Under the pieces are notes generated by a model. It was not told the origin of the DNA and did no database searches. It was given only the letters and a program-made list of their open reading frames with translations. A stretch of 56,082 bases of DNA from a virus. The stretch covers positions 1 through 56,082 of IMG/VR virus record IMGVR_UViG_3300021185_000405; one strand, 5' to 3'. The position numbers and the translations under genes are program-made. Within the stretch, counting starts at the first letter, position 1. Each line of letters starts with the position of its first letter. This document shows, in pieces, positions 8,767-22,483 of the stretch.

Positions 8767-9317
8767 CTAAACTTCGGTCCTTCTATCCAGGCTACTAAAG
8801 ATTTACGCACGCCACTAGTTACAGGCATAACCGTGTGTCGTATTGGAGAAGGAAAACAAAATACTGTACCGCGTTGTGCTAAAGCCTTGGGGTCGGGTTG
8901 TTCATACATAGGGTCTAAAAGAAATTGTCCTCCTTCATATTCTGTAGGGTCGCTAAGCTGTATTGTTACACTAATCTTTCTATCAAAAGAAGTATTACCT
9001 GCCCAAAAAGTATCATGGTGCCAGTCATAGTAGCCTTGGTCTGTACCATTATATATAGTGTATTGGATATCTTCTAAATAAGAAATGTCAAAACCAAAAG
9101 CTTGTCTATTAGCTCTAGTAGCAAACCCATATATGAGTTGATTTATCCACTCTATCTGTCCTGCCCACCTTACTTCAGATCTTCGTACGCTTGTGTTTAC
9201 ATCTCCACCATCGCCTACATTAGCTTTCATAGGCTGTAGCTTTTCACATTCTTCTATTATTTTGTTGCAAGTAGTAGGCTGTATGCCTCTTTCCCACATT
9301 TGCCAAATCGAATTCAT
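8763..9317 (-). CDS. PKHD-type prolyl 4-hydroxylase-like 2OG-Fe(II) oxygenase
   Basis: 184 residues. All family residues are present: H100 and D102 (DWHHDTFW), H161 (IRHTVMPV) and R171. The RKISVTIQLSDP and EYEGGQF strands are typical of PKHD-type (prolyl/lysyl hydroxylase) enzymes. It should oxidise a prolyl residue with O2, Fe(II) and 2-oxoglutarate. A strong AGGAGGTG site precedes the ATG. It begins only 14 bases after the end of the collagen-like fibre gene, whose Gly-Pro-Thr triplets are the obvious candidate substrate. Note that proline in that fibre is in the X position, so the regiochemistry may differ from animal P4H. Confidence 0.9.
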   Translation of the reverse strand: MNSIWQMWERGIQPTTCNKIIEECEKLQPMKANVGDGGDVNTSVRRSEVRWAGQIEWINQLIYGFATRANRQAFGFDISYLEDIQYTIYNGTDQGYYDWHHDTFWAGNTSFDRKISVTIQLSDPTEYEGGQFLLDPMYEQPDPKALAQRGTVFCFPSPIRHTVMPVTSGVRKSLVAWIEGPKFR

Positions 9318-9331
9318 AACACCTCCTGTGT

Positions 9332-13231
<3,900 letters not shown>

Positions 13232-13248
13232 CTTACATCTCCTCTATA

Positions 13249-13674
13249 TTAAGAAACAGTTACCGTCCAGGTAATTGTCATAGCGTCTGAAGCACCTTTG
13301 TTTACTACTGAGAAAACAGTTCTACATAACATAGTTCCACCAGAAGAAGCATTTAAAATAGCCGCTTCTGTCACAGCGCCAGTACCAGTACCAGCTGCAA
13401 ATGTGTCAACATATACAATATCAGCGCCTGATACTGTTGTTGATGTTAAACCAGTTCTAGCTAACTCACTAACTAAAGCAGTTTGACTTGCTGCAGCCGG
13501 TGTAGTCCCAGAACCAATTGCCATGTGTGACATTGCAGTAGCTGAAGTGTCCTTCATTCTACTAGCAACGTAACCCTTTCCTGCAGTAACAACTAAGTTA
13601 GGAACTTCTTTAACGGTTTCGCCATTGATAGCAATGGTTAATTTACCTGTTAGTTTTAAGTCATCATTTAACAT
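13249..13674 (-). CDS. Virion structural protein, tail-fibre-associated
   Basis: 141 residues with a good GGAG site before the ATG. The protein is beta-rich (KLTIAINGETVKEVPNLVV) and has a central VASRMKDTSATAMSHMAIG phrase that recurs in small structural proteins of many marine and enteric phages, usually beside fibre genes. There are no enzymatic motifs. It lies 18 bases upstream of the collagen fibre and downstream of a repeat-rich structural protein, so it probably belongs to the tail-appendage set. The family is recognisable but its exact position in the virion is not known to me. Confidence 0.7.
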   Translation of the reverse strand: MLNDDLKLTGKLTIAINGETVKEVPNLVVTAGKGYVASRMKDTSATAMSHMAIGSGTTPAAASQTALVSELARTGLTSTTVSGADIVYVDTFAAGTGTGAVTEAAILNASSGGTMLCRTVFSVVNKGASDAMTITWTVTVS

Positions 13675-13682
13675 AATTTCTC

Positions 13683-14765
13683 CTAGTTAAGTGTATTACT
13701 ATTTAAAGCCGAGGCATTTAATGCACTTTGTCTATTTGCATTTAGAATACTGATCGACTCAGTTATTGTAGCACTATCTTGTGCTGATTTACCAAAACTA
13801 TATATATGAGTTTCGGAAATAGTTGTGGTATCTGATTTACCTAAACTTGTATTTAAAACCTCTACATCACTAGTAGAGATACTATCGGTCTTACTCAAAC
13901 TGCTAGAAAGCGTTTGGTTGTCTGTAAAACCTATGGTTTCTTCTTTACCTAAACTTGTATTTATAAACTCGCTATCACTAAACGCAAAGGTATCAGACTT
14001 ACCTAAACTAGTAGCTAGTGTTTCGCTATCTGCAAAAGCGAATGAGTCGGTAAACCCTCCTGGAGTAAAGTCTATAGCATGACTTTCTACCATACCAAAC
14101 GTGTCAATCCTAGTTTTAGCCCAATCGTACGTAAGTACGTCTGCTATAGACACTACGTTAGTTTTGTTGCCCAATACGTCCGTAGCAAGGGGATCATCCA
14201 AAGACGTTCTATCGTCTAAAGATATAGTATCAGCAAAAACACGTTCAAATGTGACTACTCTAGAAAATACTTCTGACATGCTAACACTATCTGTTTTGCC
14301 TAAATTAGGTTCTAAAACTTGGCTATCTGACATAGTAGTTGTATCAGATAAAGCTTTGCCCATGGCGTAATTTAATATTTCTGTTACGGACACGGTATCG
14401 TCATGTGCCCCAGAGAATGACACGGCAGCCGCATCAGACATAGTAGGTGTATCTGCAAAACTTAGACCTAGAGTTCTTAATATATCTACGTTTTCAGTAA
14501 AACCTACAGAGTCTGTAAGAGCTTTAGATAAATCAAATTCGTGGAACTCTGATATGTATGCAGCGTCATCTGCACGTTTATCTATATCGTAGCTAAGCAC
14601 ATCTGTATAGCTAAAGGTATCGCTAAAGAGTCTATCTAATGTATCTGGGTTTAGGTATAAATCGGTAAGTTGTAGATTAACATGGGTTACTTGGCCCTTT
14701 AGGTCAACATGAGCAATGCTACCTTTTAGGTCTACAAAAGAAGTAACGCTCTTAAGCTTAGACAT
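13683..14765 (-). CDS. Repeat-rich structural protein with 18-residue tandem units
   Basis: 360 residues, acidic and rich in Ser, Thr and Asp. After a 50-residue head (VTSFVDLKGSIAHVDLKGQ) the chain consists of short repeats of the type GKSDTFAFSDSEFINTSL. Three consecutive units of exactly 18 residues occur near the C-terminal end, with looser copies before them. Short acidic repeats of this kind suggest an extended, possibly metal-binding stalk. The start overlaps the upstream stop (TAATG). Proteins of this look occur among structural genes of marine phages, with unknown role. I infer a fibre or baseplate component. Confidence 0.65.
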   Translation of the reverse strand: MSKLKSVTSFVDLKGSIAHVDLKGQVTHVNLQLTDLYLNPDTLDRLFSDTFSYTDVLSYDIDKRADDAAYISEFHEFDLSKALTDSVGFTENVDILRTLGLSFADTPTMSDAAAVSFSGAHDDTVSVTEILNYAMGKALSDTTTMSDSQVLEPNLGKTDSVSMSEVFSRVVTFERVFADTISLDDRTSLDDPLATDVLGNKTNVVSIADVLTYDWAKTRIDTFGMVESHAIDFTPGGFTDSFAFADSETLATSLGKSDTFAFSDSEFINTSLGKEETIGFTDNQTLSSSLSKTDSISTSDVEVLNTSLGKSDTTTISETHIYSFGKSAQDSATITESISILNANRQSALNASALNSNTLN

Positions 14766-15139
14766 TAGTCAAAGTCATTACGAACTTTAAACTTAATTAA
14801 GTCCTGAACGGTATGTATTCCTCCTCCTGAAGAAGTAAATTCTATTTCGCCCTCAAACGTTCCTGCTGTAGTCCAAGTTCCACTTGGTATAGTAAAGTTT
14901 ACTCTGCCATTAGCAGCGTCTGCTATCGCACCAGTAATTGTTTGTGTCAATGTTGTTTGTCCGACTTCTCTTATTCTTAGTTTTACAGAGCCACTAGATA
15001 AACTTAGAGCTGCCCAAGTATCTGAGTTTTCTGTATCTAACGTCTTACCACTTGCAGCAGTATTACTATCTTTTAATGTTGTTTCTAAAACAGGTAGTGT
15101 GTCTCCCACTACAAATTTTATTGTGTCTGAATATGCCAT
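14765..15139 (-). CDS. Baseplate upper protein-like (BppU N-terminal-type) structural protein
   Basis: 124 residues. The pattern of an early FVVGDTLPVL segment, a VKLRIREVG strand, a DAANGRVNF turn and a final FEGEIEF strand matches the immunoglobulin-like N-terminal domain of BppU-type baseplate proteins (DUF2479 group). That domain attaches receptor-binding proteins to the tail. Here it stands alone without the usual C-terminal part. It sits between the giant ejection protein and the fibre genes, which is consistent with a connector role. The match is by pattern, so moderate confidence. Confidence 0.6.
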   Translation of the reverse strand: MAYSDTIKFVVGDTLPVLETTLKDSNTAASGKTLDTENSDTWAALSLSSGSVKLRIREVGQTTLTQTITGAIADAANGRVNFTIPSGTWTTAGTFEGEIEFTSSGGGIHTVQDLIKFKVRNDFD

Positions 15140-15147
15140 AATTAATT

Positions 15148-18100
15148 TTACCTTCCTAAATTCCTAGTGTCTAGTTGACTGTATACAGGCAAAAAGTCTG
15201 AAGGACGCCAATCTAAAGTTACTCCGTCATAAACTCTTTCTGCCGTAGGCCCTAATGGGGGGATCCAAAAAGGATTACCATACCTGTGGCTTTCTAAAAA
15301 CACAGGCAAAGCTAAAGAAGCAGGTCCTAGCATACCACTTCTGTCTATTATTTCTGTCATGTATTGGCCTGTACTCATATCATCTGATTTAAAATAATTT
15401 ACTCCTGGGTCATTTGGGCTAATACCAGGAAGCACCCAAGCCAAAAATGCTTTAAACATTTCTCTTATTTCTAAACCTAACATTGTTATAGGCAATAACA
15501 TTCCTGCCATCATAAGTATAGGCATAGCCCCTGCACCCGCACCTTGGTTTACAAACCCTTTATGAGATTCTTTTAACGCAGGGAATACAATTGTTTTTCC
15601 ATAAGCATAAAAGAAAGATTTAAGTTGCCATATAAGTGCATACCTAGGGTCATTAGCATATGCAGGTCTTTGCGCTGGGTTGGGTCTAACAATAGATTCG
15701 TCTACAAACTGAGCTAAAGCCTCGTTAACTTTCTCTCTAATAGCTTTATCTGTTTTACCTTTTTCCCAGGCTAAAACTTCATCAGCTGTTATATTTAATT
15801 CTTTTAAATAAGTTTGTGACTGAACATTTCCATTTTGAGCTTTACGTGCGTGGTCTTGTAAAAATCTAGTACCCATGCCCGTAGCAAAAACTCTAGTAAA
15901 CCTAGTATATGCCTCTAGGCCTGTTACTCTGAACCAAGTATCAGTAATATCTTTTGCGGACTGCCCCATAAAATCTTGTTCGCCAGCTAAAACAAAGAAA
16001 CTAGACATAGCATCTACACCTATAACTCCTACTTCCCGTGCTAAATCTGCAGCTTCTTGCGGGTCTTTTATCATGTCTTTTATAACATTAGTAACATCAC
16101 TTATCTTAGCGGTGCCCCTTGCTCTTAGTATAGGCCCTGCTGTATCTTGTAAAGAAGCTATAACAGTCAGCCCTAGTAGGGTAATAACATTTAATGTTAG
16201 TCCAAAGTTATTTGCTGTTCTTAATAACCCATTTTGTATTGGTTTTATTTTTCCAAACATAGAATTTATCATATCTTCAGCTTCTTGCCTCTGGGCTTCA
16301 GATAGTTTGCTAAGTAGTCTTTCTAATTCTACAGTCCCTCCAGATTTATCAAACTCATAACGTAAAGCAACTTTATCTAAATATTTTTTAAGTGCTACTT
16401 CTGGAGCTTCTGCTAATTGCGTATCTATAAGCCTCTGGTTTGGTATAGCTTCAAAATATTGTTTCCTAGCGTACAAAACTCCTACATCTATTTCTTCTTT
16501 TGCCGTAAATTCAATATCGCCATTGTTTTTACTTACTAAATCCGTAATAACTTTTCTAAGCGTGGCATCTTTTGCTTTTGGGTTATATTCTTTTAGTAAA
16601 TTAAATAAAGTTGTTTGTTTGTTTTCATCAGTTGCGATTTCAGCTATAGCAATTACCCTAGGAAAGAAGTTTTTTCTAAAATCTACATCTAAGTTTTTAA
16701 GACCTAAATCTTCATATAATGTTTCTAGATAACGTCTTAACTCTGCCGCTTGTGGGTTGTTTAGGTCTTCCATAGCTATTTCATCATTAGCAGCTAAGTT
16801 TATAGCTGCTTTTTGTTCTTCATTAAAAGTGCTGTAAAACCAACCGTCTTCTACCCCTAATATTTTTGCAACATCATTTAACATTGCATTTGCTCTTCTA
16901 GTTTTTAGAGTAAATATACCTGCTCTACCCGAAGCCCCAACACTCCTAGGGTCTAAGTTAAAGAAATCAGCTATTGCTTCTCCTGGAGTCCCAAACTGTC
17001 TTAGCCTGGTGTCTGTTGTTAGTAATATTGCACGCAGCCATTTAGGCATGTTTTTTGTAGTTAGTAACTTGTTTGCTTGTTCGAGTACTTTTTTAAGCTG
17101 TTTATCTGTATATGTTTGCGGCCCTAATATACTTTCTAATTGTGTTTCTATTTTAGCTTTAACTTCGTAAGGCACTTGTTGGTTTTCTGGGTTTCTTATC
17201 TTGTCTTGTAAATCTCTGGAATACTCATCAAATGTTTCATTTAAATCTAACCTTTGTCTCTGCGGCTTACTTAGTGCACCGTATAATTTTTTCTGTGAAT
17301 TAGCTAAACGTTTAAACCAATTTTGGGCAGGCGCATTCATATCACGATACGTAGTGCCGTCTACGTTTAATCCTAACTTATCTCTTATAGCTAAAGAATA
17401 TTGATCTGCTACAAAGTTGTTAAACCCTGTTTCATTATTTGTATAAGTAGCAGGAGCATTTTTTCCTTTTCGTATTTTTTCGTAGGCCTCTAGTAGCTTC
17501 TTTCTTACTGCTGGTACTTTTAAACTTTTCTCTAGTTCTTGGAAAGTTAAAGAATTACCTAACTCTTTTAAATAAGCAGCATAGTATGCTCCTTCTGAAA
17601 CGTTTTTATTTGTTTTCATCAAGATAACATCAAAATCCCTATACTGCAGAGTCATAGCTAAAGCATTGTCATTGTTTAAAAGTTTTTTTCTTTTACTTTC
17701 AAAATGTTTCATATCTAACTTGCCTTGTATAGCAGCAGATAGCTGTGAATCATTTAGTTCAGCTTCAGCTGAAATAACTTTTAAGTTAGTTTCTAAACCT
17801 AAGTTTCTTGCAGAGGTAGTTAGGCCTTTTATTATTTGCTGCCTAAAAGGTAACGAAGCTCTTTTGCTTTGAGTTTGTGTTGTTTTGTTACCAGTAGTAG
17901 CTGCTGCTCTTTGTGCTAAAACATCTTTAAGTAAAAAGACAGTATTAGCACCTTTAAACTTACGATTATCTTGAAAACCTGGTTTTGAAGTAGCTTCTTT
18001 ATTTTCTTTAAACTGTTGTAAAGGTCCTTCGATAGCTAATACGTATTTACTTGTTTTTGTACTAAATTGAGGCGGATATTTAAACGCTTGTTGTTGTTCA

Positions 18101-21100
18101 AATTGAGAAGTTTGAGTAGATATTTTTTGTCTTAGTTTAGTTTTATCTACCGTACCTCTAGACATCTCGTAGTACTGGTTTCTACCTCTAAACGCTTTTC
18201 CTTGCTGGTCTTGGTAAGACTCAAACAAAGCTGCATCTTGTAAGTCCATTTTAACAGCGCTTGTGTCTACTGGGTTTCCTAAAGCAAGATCATCTGTCTG
18301 AAACAATCCACTGTCTTCTAAAAAGTCTGTCTGTCTTTCTATTTCTATAGCTTGTATATCTGCTATATAAGTTCCTATAGGGACTTCTCTATTTATACTT
18401 CCCCCTACATCTACAAAACGTTCCATTTTTCGCTCTTGGTAGGTAGTTTTTCCAGTATTCTCGTTTACATCTCTTGGGAAGGATGCTTTGTCATCTTTTA
18501 CGAATCTACCTGGTGAGTTTCTTTTATCTTGTGCTTCTATTGCTGCTATGACTGAGCTTATAGGAGCTAAAAACCCAGCGTATACTCTATCTTGGGCAGA
18601 TAACTGTTTTTCTAACTCTTGCGCTTCTTGTTCTAGTGGGTCAGGTCTTTTTGGAAAGGTTCTATACCCTTGTTGGTTAACGGGCGGCTCTCCCTCAAAT
18701 GCTCCTGACCAAGTCATAGAAGAAACGTTTTCTATTTTTTCTTTTAGTTCTTGTAGTTGGTCTAGGGTTAGTTCTTCTATGGTATTTTCTTCTAAGTTTT
18801 GTACAAAAGGAGCGATAAGTTCTTTTCTTTGTAAAGTTTCTAGTGCGCCTTCTTCTCCTCGTTTTTTACTTTTTAAAGACGGAAACTCTAAAAAAGGAGT
18901 ACTCAGTTGGGTAAAACTTTGCTCAGTAAACATATTTTTACTTAGGTCAGTTAAAGCAAATTTCTTTTCTAGTTCTTTTAGCTGAGCTTGTAATTGTTTT
19001 TCATCTTTGCTTAAAATTACTTTAAGCACTTGTGCTCCTGCACGGCTTGTTAATAAGTCATCTAATAAAGCGTTGATTGATATAGTAGGAGCCCTAGGCC
19101 CTATTTTAGGGTCTTTTCTTTCGGATGGTTTTGGTCTTCTTTGTACTTGACTAGTAATATTAACAGGGCCTGTTTCTCCCTTTATTGTGTCTGGATAATA
19201 TTCGAGTACAAATCCTTGTTGTTCTAGTAAAGTTATACCGTCTAATAAAGCTGCTACTCTTTGAGAATATTGAGTAGTAAGTTCCCCACTATCTCTTCTA
19301 CGGGTAATTTTAGTAATCGTAGTTATTCCTTCTAGTAAAACTGCTATATCTATTTTTCCAGTAGGAGTTCCTTCAGATAGTCCCGCATCTAAATCTTTAA
19401 CTTTAAAGTAAATAGGATCCTTATAGTTACCACCTTGTGTCCTTTCTTTAGCCTGAGCTATACGAGTTCGTAGGTCCTCTTTTACGTTTCTTACTTCACT
19501 AGGATTTCTACCTGCCGCTTGTAAAAATTGTTTTTCTTCGGGTTGCATTCTAACTAAAACAAAACCCCTATCTTTATAATTTTTTAATTGCTTTTGATAT
19601 TCTCTGTTTAGTTTTTTGCCTTTAAACTTCCTTGCATCTGGAAGACTAACAATCGGGGACTGAAATACTTCTCCTTTTTTAGAAGCAGTTCTAATACCTG
19701 GTATATCTGACCTATTTACTATTCGTATATATCCTACTCCTTCTGTACGGTTGCTTTCTTCTTTTGATCTAGTAATAAATTGTTCTAATAGTTTTTTAGA
19801 TATGTAAGGTTTTTGTTGCTCATACTCTTGTTGTAAAGTAGGGTGCACATAGCTTTTTGCTCCATTTACAGCATTCCCATTTGCTTTTGGGTCATCTTTA
19901 CTTATTCTAAAAGCTTTTTTAGTAGCGGAATCTACGAAAGGATTTTCTACAGTCCCTGAACCAAACCTTTTTGCAACTATAGGGTTATTAGGGCCTAGTG
20001 GTTCTTTAGTAAAAGAAGAATCTTGCTGGTCTACTACTACGTTAGTTTTGTTAAGTATTTCTGTTACACCTACTCCTGGTATGTTTCTAACATCAACTCC
20101 TTCCTCATCCATTCTCCTCATAGGGCTGGTAATAGAATCATCTTGCTCTATACCAGAACCTAATTCAGAAAGTTCTTGTAACAAAAGACCTAGCTCGTTT
20201 GCTGGAGACTCTTTAACTGCTTTTAAATAATTTCTATCATTTTGGTTTCGTACCCCAGAAGCTTTTTCCGCTCCTACTACTGCACTGTATATTTTAGATA
20301 GTCTAGTTTTTACTTCTGGAGCTGCTTTTTTTAACACTGAGGTTATTTGTTTAGTGCTTTGTGCTCCTTTAGTAGCATTAGATACCATGTTTACAAAAAA
20401 TACTAAGTCTTTGTAGGTGATGGGAAGTTTATAAGTATCCTGTATATAAGAGTCAAAAGCTCTAGATTGTGCTTGGGTTACTTGTCCTTTTTCTATTGCC
20501 CTAGCCTGTTGAGTTACACTCATATCTAAAGTAGACGCTTCTGCTTGTCCAAAATCATCTCCGTCTGTGCCCATTTCTGAATTATCGTCTGTTATTTGGA
20601 AAGCTTCCTTTACACTTTTAAACGGGGTTGTGCCTTTAACTTCTAGGCCTTCTAGTCTGTAGGCCCTATGCTCTGCTAAAGTTTGACTAATTATTTTGTA
20701 ACGTTTCGGATCAGCGTTTCCTAAAATTTCTTGCATTTTAGCTTTTGCTTTTTCAAAATCGTTTTCAAAAGTACTAGAAGTGCCTTGGTAATGTACAAGT
20801 TCGTTAGACTTTGTATCTAGAATACCTACCACCATATCATCGCCTGTTTTTCTAGTTCTGCTGTACCCTAATCCTTTCTCTGCTAAATAAGCATCTTGTA
20901 GCTCTGTGTTAAATGGGTATAGAGTAACTAAGTTTTGAAACTCTTGGGCTTTTGTAGCATCTGTAGTAAAAAAAGCTCCCCTAGCAGTAGCTACTGAAAA
21001 AGCATCAGGTAGTATTTTTTGTAGCTTGTTTAAGTCTGCTGCGCTCTTGCTATCTATGTCAATAAAAGCGCTATCTTTGTTTGAACTAGTATTAGCTACA

Positions 21101-22482
21101 AAATCAAACTGTGACTCTAAAGCAGTGGCTCTTTCTGCCATTACACGCCCCATTTCACTTTCATTATATCTTTGCTTAAACATTTTTAGGCCAGCTTCTT
21201 CTGCTTTGCCCATATTAGTAAGCTCTCGTAGTTTGTTCATAGCACCGGTACCACCACCTAGTGCTCCACCTACTCCTACTCCACCAAAGAAACCTGCAAA
21301 TAAAGCATTTAGCCTATCTACTTTTGCGTTTGCTTGCGTGTAATCTTGGTCTATCTCTAATTTTTGCTGTACGGAAAGTTCTTCTTGGAACCCTTCTGCT
21401 ATAGCTTCAGAAACAGAAGTAACCGCCATAGTCTCTAACATATCCCCAAAAAAAGTAGAGGTAGGACGAATCTCTGGGGTAAAGGCATCGTCCATTCGCG
21501 TTGATACTTTTAACTTACCACCTTTCTTTAACTTTTTAAGTAAAACCCCGGCTGTAGCAGCTTCTGCACCAAGTCCTATAGCACCAAATACTTGTCCTTG
21601 TCCTAATGCAGCTATTGCATCTTCCGGTGATCTCATACCTTCGTCTGCATAGTCGCTAAAAGATATACCAGTACCCATACGTTGTTCTTGATTATAGGCG
21701 CCTGCTAATGCACCTTTAGTAAATCTACTGCTTAGTTTTTGGCTACGTAGCTGTGCATATATGTCATCTAATGCTGCTAAAGAGTCTTTGTCTGTTAGTA
21801 GTTCTGGGAAAGGTAAGTCTCTCCCTTTTTTTTCTGCTAACGCATTTTTATAAGCTTTATTTAAAAGCTCTTCTGCATTTTCCTTTAGGGTGTCTGGTTT
21901 TCTAGCCGCTAGGGTTTTCGGTATTTGTTTGAGGCCTTGTCTACCTGCTGCTTGTAAAGCACCTGCACCTAGTACTAGGCCCGGGGTTGCTGTACCACCA
22001 GTTAAAATAGTACCCCCTGCTACAATACCCCCTACAACTGCAGCTTCTGCAAAACTAGCTGCCAGTGAAGGTACAAATTGACCGGTAGCTGCTGCTACCT
22101 GATTAAAAAAACCTCCTATAGTAGGCTCATCTAAAAACTCTCCGAAGCTTTCCATACCAGCTAGAGGTATAGCAGACTCATCTTCAAACCTATCTCCTTC
22201 TCGCAAGAAGTTTTCTGCGTCTTCGTTGTTACCTCGAATAGTAGCTATAGCAGCTTTGAAGTTTTTATTTTGTGCATTTATGTTAGATACCCCAGACTCT
22301 ACCCCTGCTCTAAGGGCTTGTCCCGGCGTATCTATAGGTTCTGCTCGTGTGGGTCCTGCTTCTGGGGACAGGGTGCCCGCACGTTCTTCTAGTCTTTCGT
22401 CTTCTGAAAACTTATCTGCTTGTTCTGGTGCAAGCTGCCCAGCTCTAAGTCTTTGTATAATATCTTGTTCACTGACTGCCAC
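15148..22482 (-). CDS. Giant ejection/internal virion protein (polyvalent-type, 2444 aa)
   Basis: 2444 residues from a GTG placed one base after the upstream stop; there is no nearby ATG in frame. Residues ~130-190 contain a Gly/Ala-rich hydrophobic region suitable for membrane insertion. Residues ~1620-1720 look like a decayed zinc-metallopeptidase domain, with KELGN where HExxH would stand and a following FVADQ. The last ~360 residues (from NVITLLGLTVIASLQD) resemble the LPD38 domain at the C-terminus of phage polyvalent proteins, with more hydrophobic helices (PILMMAGMLLPITMLGLEI). Its size and place between tail-adaptor and fibre genes parallel T7 gp16 and N4 gp50, which are ejected into the host. 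No RNA polymerase motifs were found. Confidence 0.75.
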   Translation of the reverse strand: MAVSEQDIIQRLRAGQLAPEQADKFSEDERLEERAGTLSPEAGPTRAEPIDTPGQALRAGVESGVSNINAQNKNFKAAIATIRGNNEDAENFLREGDRFEDESAIPLAGMESFGEFLDEPTIGGFFNQVAAATGQFVPSLAASFAEAAVVGGIVAGGTILTGGTATPGLVLGAGALQAAGRQGLKQIPKTLAARKPDTLKENAEELLNKAYKNALAEKKGRDLPFPELLTDKDSLAALDDIYAQLRSQKLSSRFTKGALAGAYNQEQRMGTGISFSDYADEGMRSPEDAIAALGQGQVFGAIGLGAEAATAGVLLKKLKKGGKLKVSTRMDDAFTPEIRPTSTFFGDMLETMAVTSVSEAIAEGFQEELSVQQKLEIDQDYTQANAKVDRLNALFAGFFGGVGVGGALGGGTGAMNKLRELTNMGKAEEAGLKMFKQRYNESEMGRVMAERATALESQFDFVANTSSNKDSAFIDIDSKSAADLNKLQKILPDAFSVATARGAFFTTDATKAQEFQNLVTLYPFNTELQDAYLAEKGLGYSRTRKTGDDMVVGILDTKSNELVHYQGTSSTFENDFEKAKAKMQEILGNADPKRYKIISQTLAEHRAYRLEGLEVKGTTPFKSVKEAFQITDDNSEMGTDGDDFGQAEASTLDMSVTQQARAIEKGQVTQAQSRAFDSYIQDTYKLPITYKDLVFFVNMVSNATKGAQSTKQITSVLKKAAPEVKTRLSKIYSAVVGAEKASGVRNQNDRNYLKAVKESPANELGLLLQELSELGSGIEQDDSITSPMRRMDEEGVDVRNIPGVGVTEILNKTNVVVDQQDSSFTKEPLGPNNPIVAKRFGSGTVENPFVDSATKKAFRISKDDPKANGNAVNGAKSYVHPTLQQEYEQQKPYISKKLLEQFITRSKEESNRTEGVGYIRIVNRSDIPGIRTASKKGEVFQSPIVSLPDARKFKGKKLNREYQKQLKNYKDRGFVLVRMQPEEKQFLQAAGRNPSEVRNVKEDLRTRIAQAKERTQGGNYKDPIYFKVKDLDAGLSEGTPTGKIDIAVLLEGITTITKITRRRDSGELTTQYSQRVAALLDGITLLEQQGFVLEYYPDTIKGETGPVNITSQVQRRPKPSERKDPKIGPRAPTISINALLDDLLTSRAGAQVLKVILSKDEKQLQAQLKELEKKFALTDLSKNMFTEQSFTQLSTPFLEFPSLKSKKRGEEGALETLQRKELIAPFVQNLEENTIEELTLDQLQELKEKIENVSSMTWSGAFEGEPPVNQQGYRTFPKRPDPLEQEAQELEKQLSAQDRVYAGFLAPISSVIAAIEAQDKRNSPGRFVKDDKASFPRDVNENTGKTTYQERKMERFVDVGGSINREVPIGTYIADIQAIEIERQTDFLEDSGLFQTDDLALGNPVDTSAVKMDLQDAALFESYQDQQGKAFRGRNQYYEMSRGTVDKTKLRQKISTQTSQFEQQQAFKYPPQFSTKTSKYVLAIEGPLQQFKENKEATSKPGFQDNRKFKGANTVFLLKDVLAQRAAATTGNKTTQTQSKRASLPFRQQIIKGLTTSARNLGLETNLKVISAEAELNDSQLSAAIQGKLDMKHFESKRKKLLNNDNALAMTLQYRDFDVILMKTNKNVSEGAYYAAYLKELGNSLTFQELEKSLKVPAVRKKLLEAYEKIRKGKNAPATYTNNETGFNNFVADQYSLAIRDKLGLNVDGTTYRDMNAPAQNWFKRLANSQKKLYGALSKPQRQRLDLNETFDEYSRDLQDKIRNPENQQVPYEVKAKIETQLESILGPQTYTDKQLKKVLEQANKLLTTKNMPKWLRAILLTTDTRLRQFGTPGEAIADFFNLDPRSVGASGRAGIFTLKTRRANAMLNDVAKILGVEDGWFYSTFNEEQKAAINLAANDEIAMEDLNNPQAAELRRYLETLYEDLGLKNLDVDFRKNFFPRVIAIAEIATDENKQTTLFNLLKEYNPKAKDATLRKVITDLVSKNNGDIEFTAKEEIDVGVLYARKQYFEAIPNQRLIDTQLAEAPEVALKKYLDKVALRYEFDKSGGTVELERLLSKLSEAQRQEAEDMINSMFGKIKPIQNGLLRTANNFGLTLNVITLLGLTVIASLQDTAGPILRARGTAKISDVTNVIKDMIKDPQEAADLAREVGVIGVDAMSSFFVLAGEQDFMGQSAKDITDTWFRVTGLEAYTRFTRVFATGMGTRFLQDHARKAQNGNVQSQTYLKELNITADEVLAWEKGKTDKAIREKVNEALAQFVDESIVRPNPAQRPAYANDPRYALIWQLKSFFYAYGKTIVFPALKESHKGFVNQGAGAGAMPILMMAGMLLPITMLGLEIREMFKAFLAWVLPGISPNDPGVNYFKSDDMSTGQYMTEIIDRSGMLGPASLALPVFLESHRYGNPFWIPPLGPTAERVYDGVTLDWRPSDFLPVYSQLDTRNLGR

Positions 22483-22483
22483 A

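Noticed and set aside
15148-22482. N4-type virion RNA polymerase in the giant protein
   Set aside because: The N4-family capsid protein and the hairpin elements made this attractive, but I found no RNA polymerase motifs in the 2444 residues, and the C-terminus looks like an LPD38-type domain.
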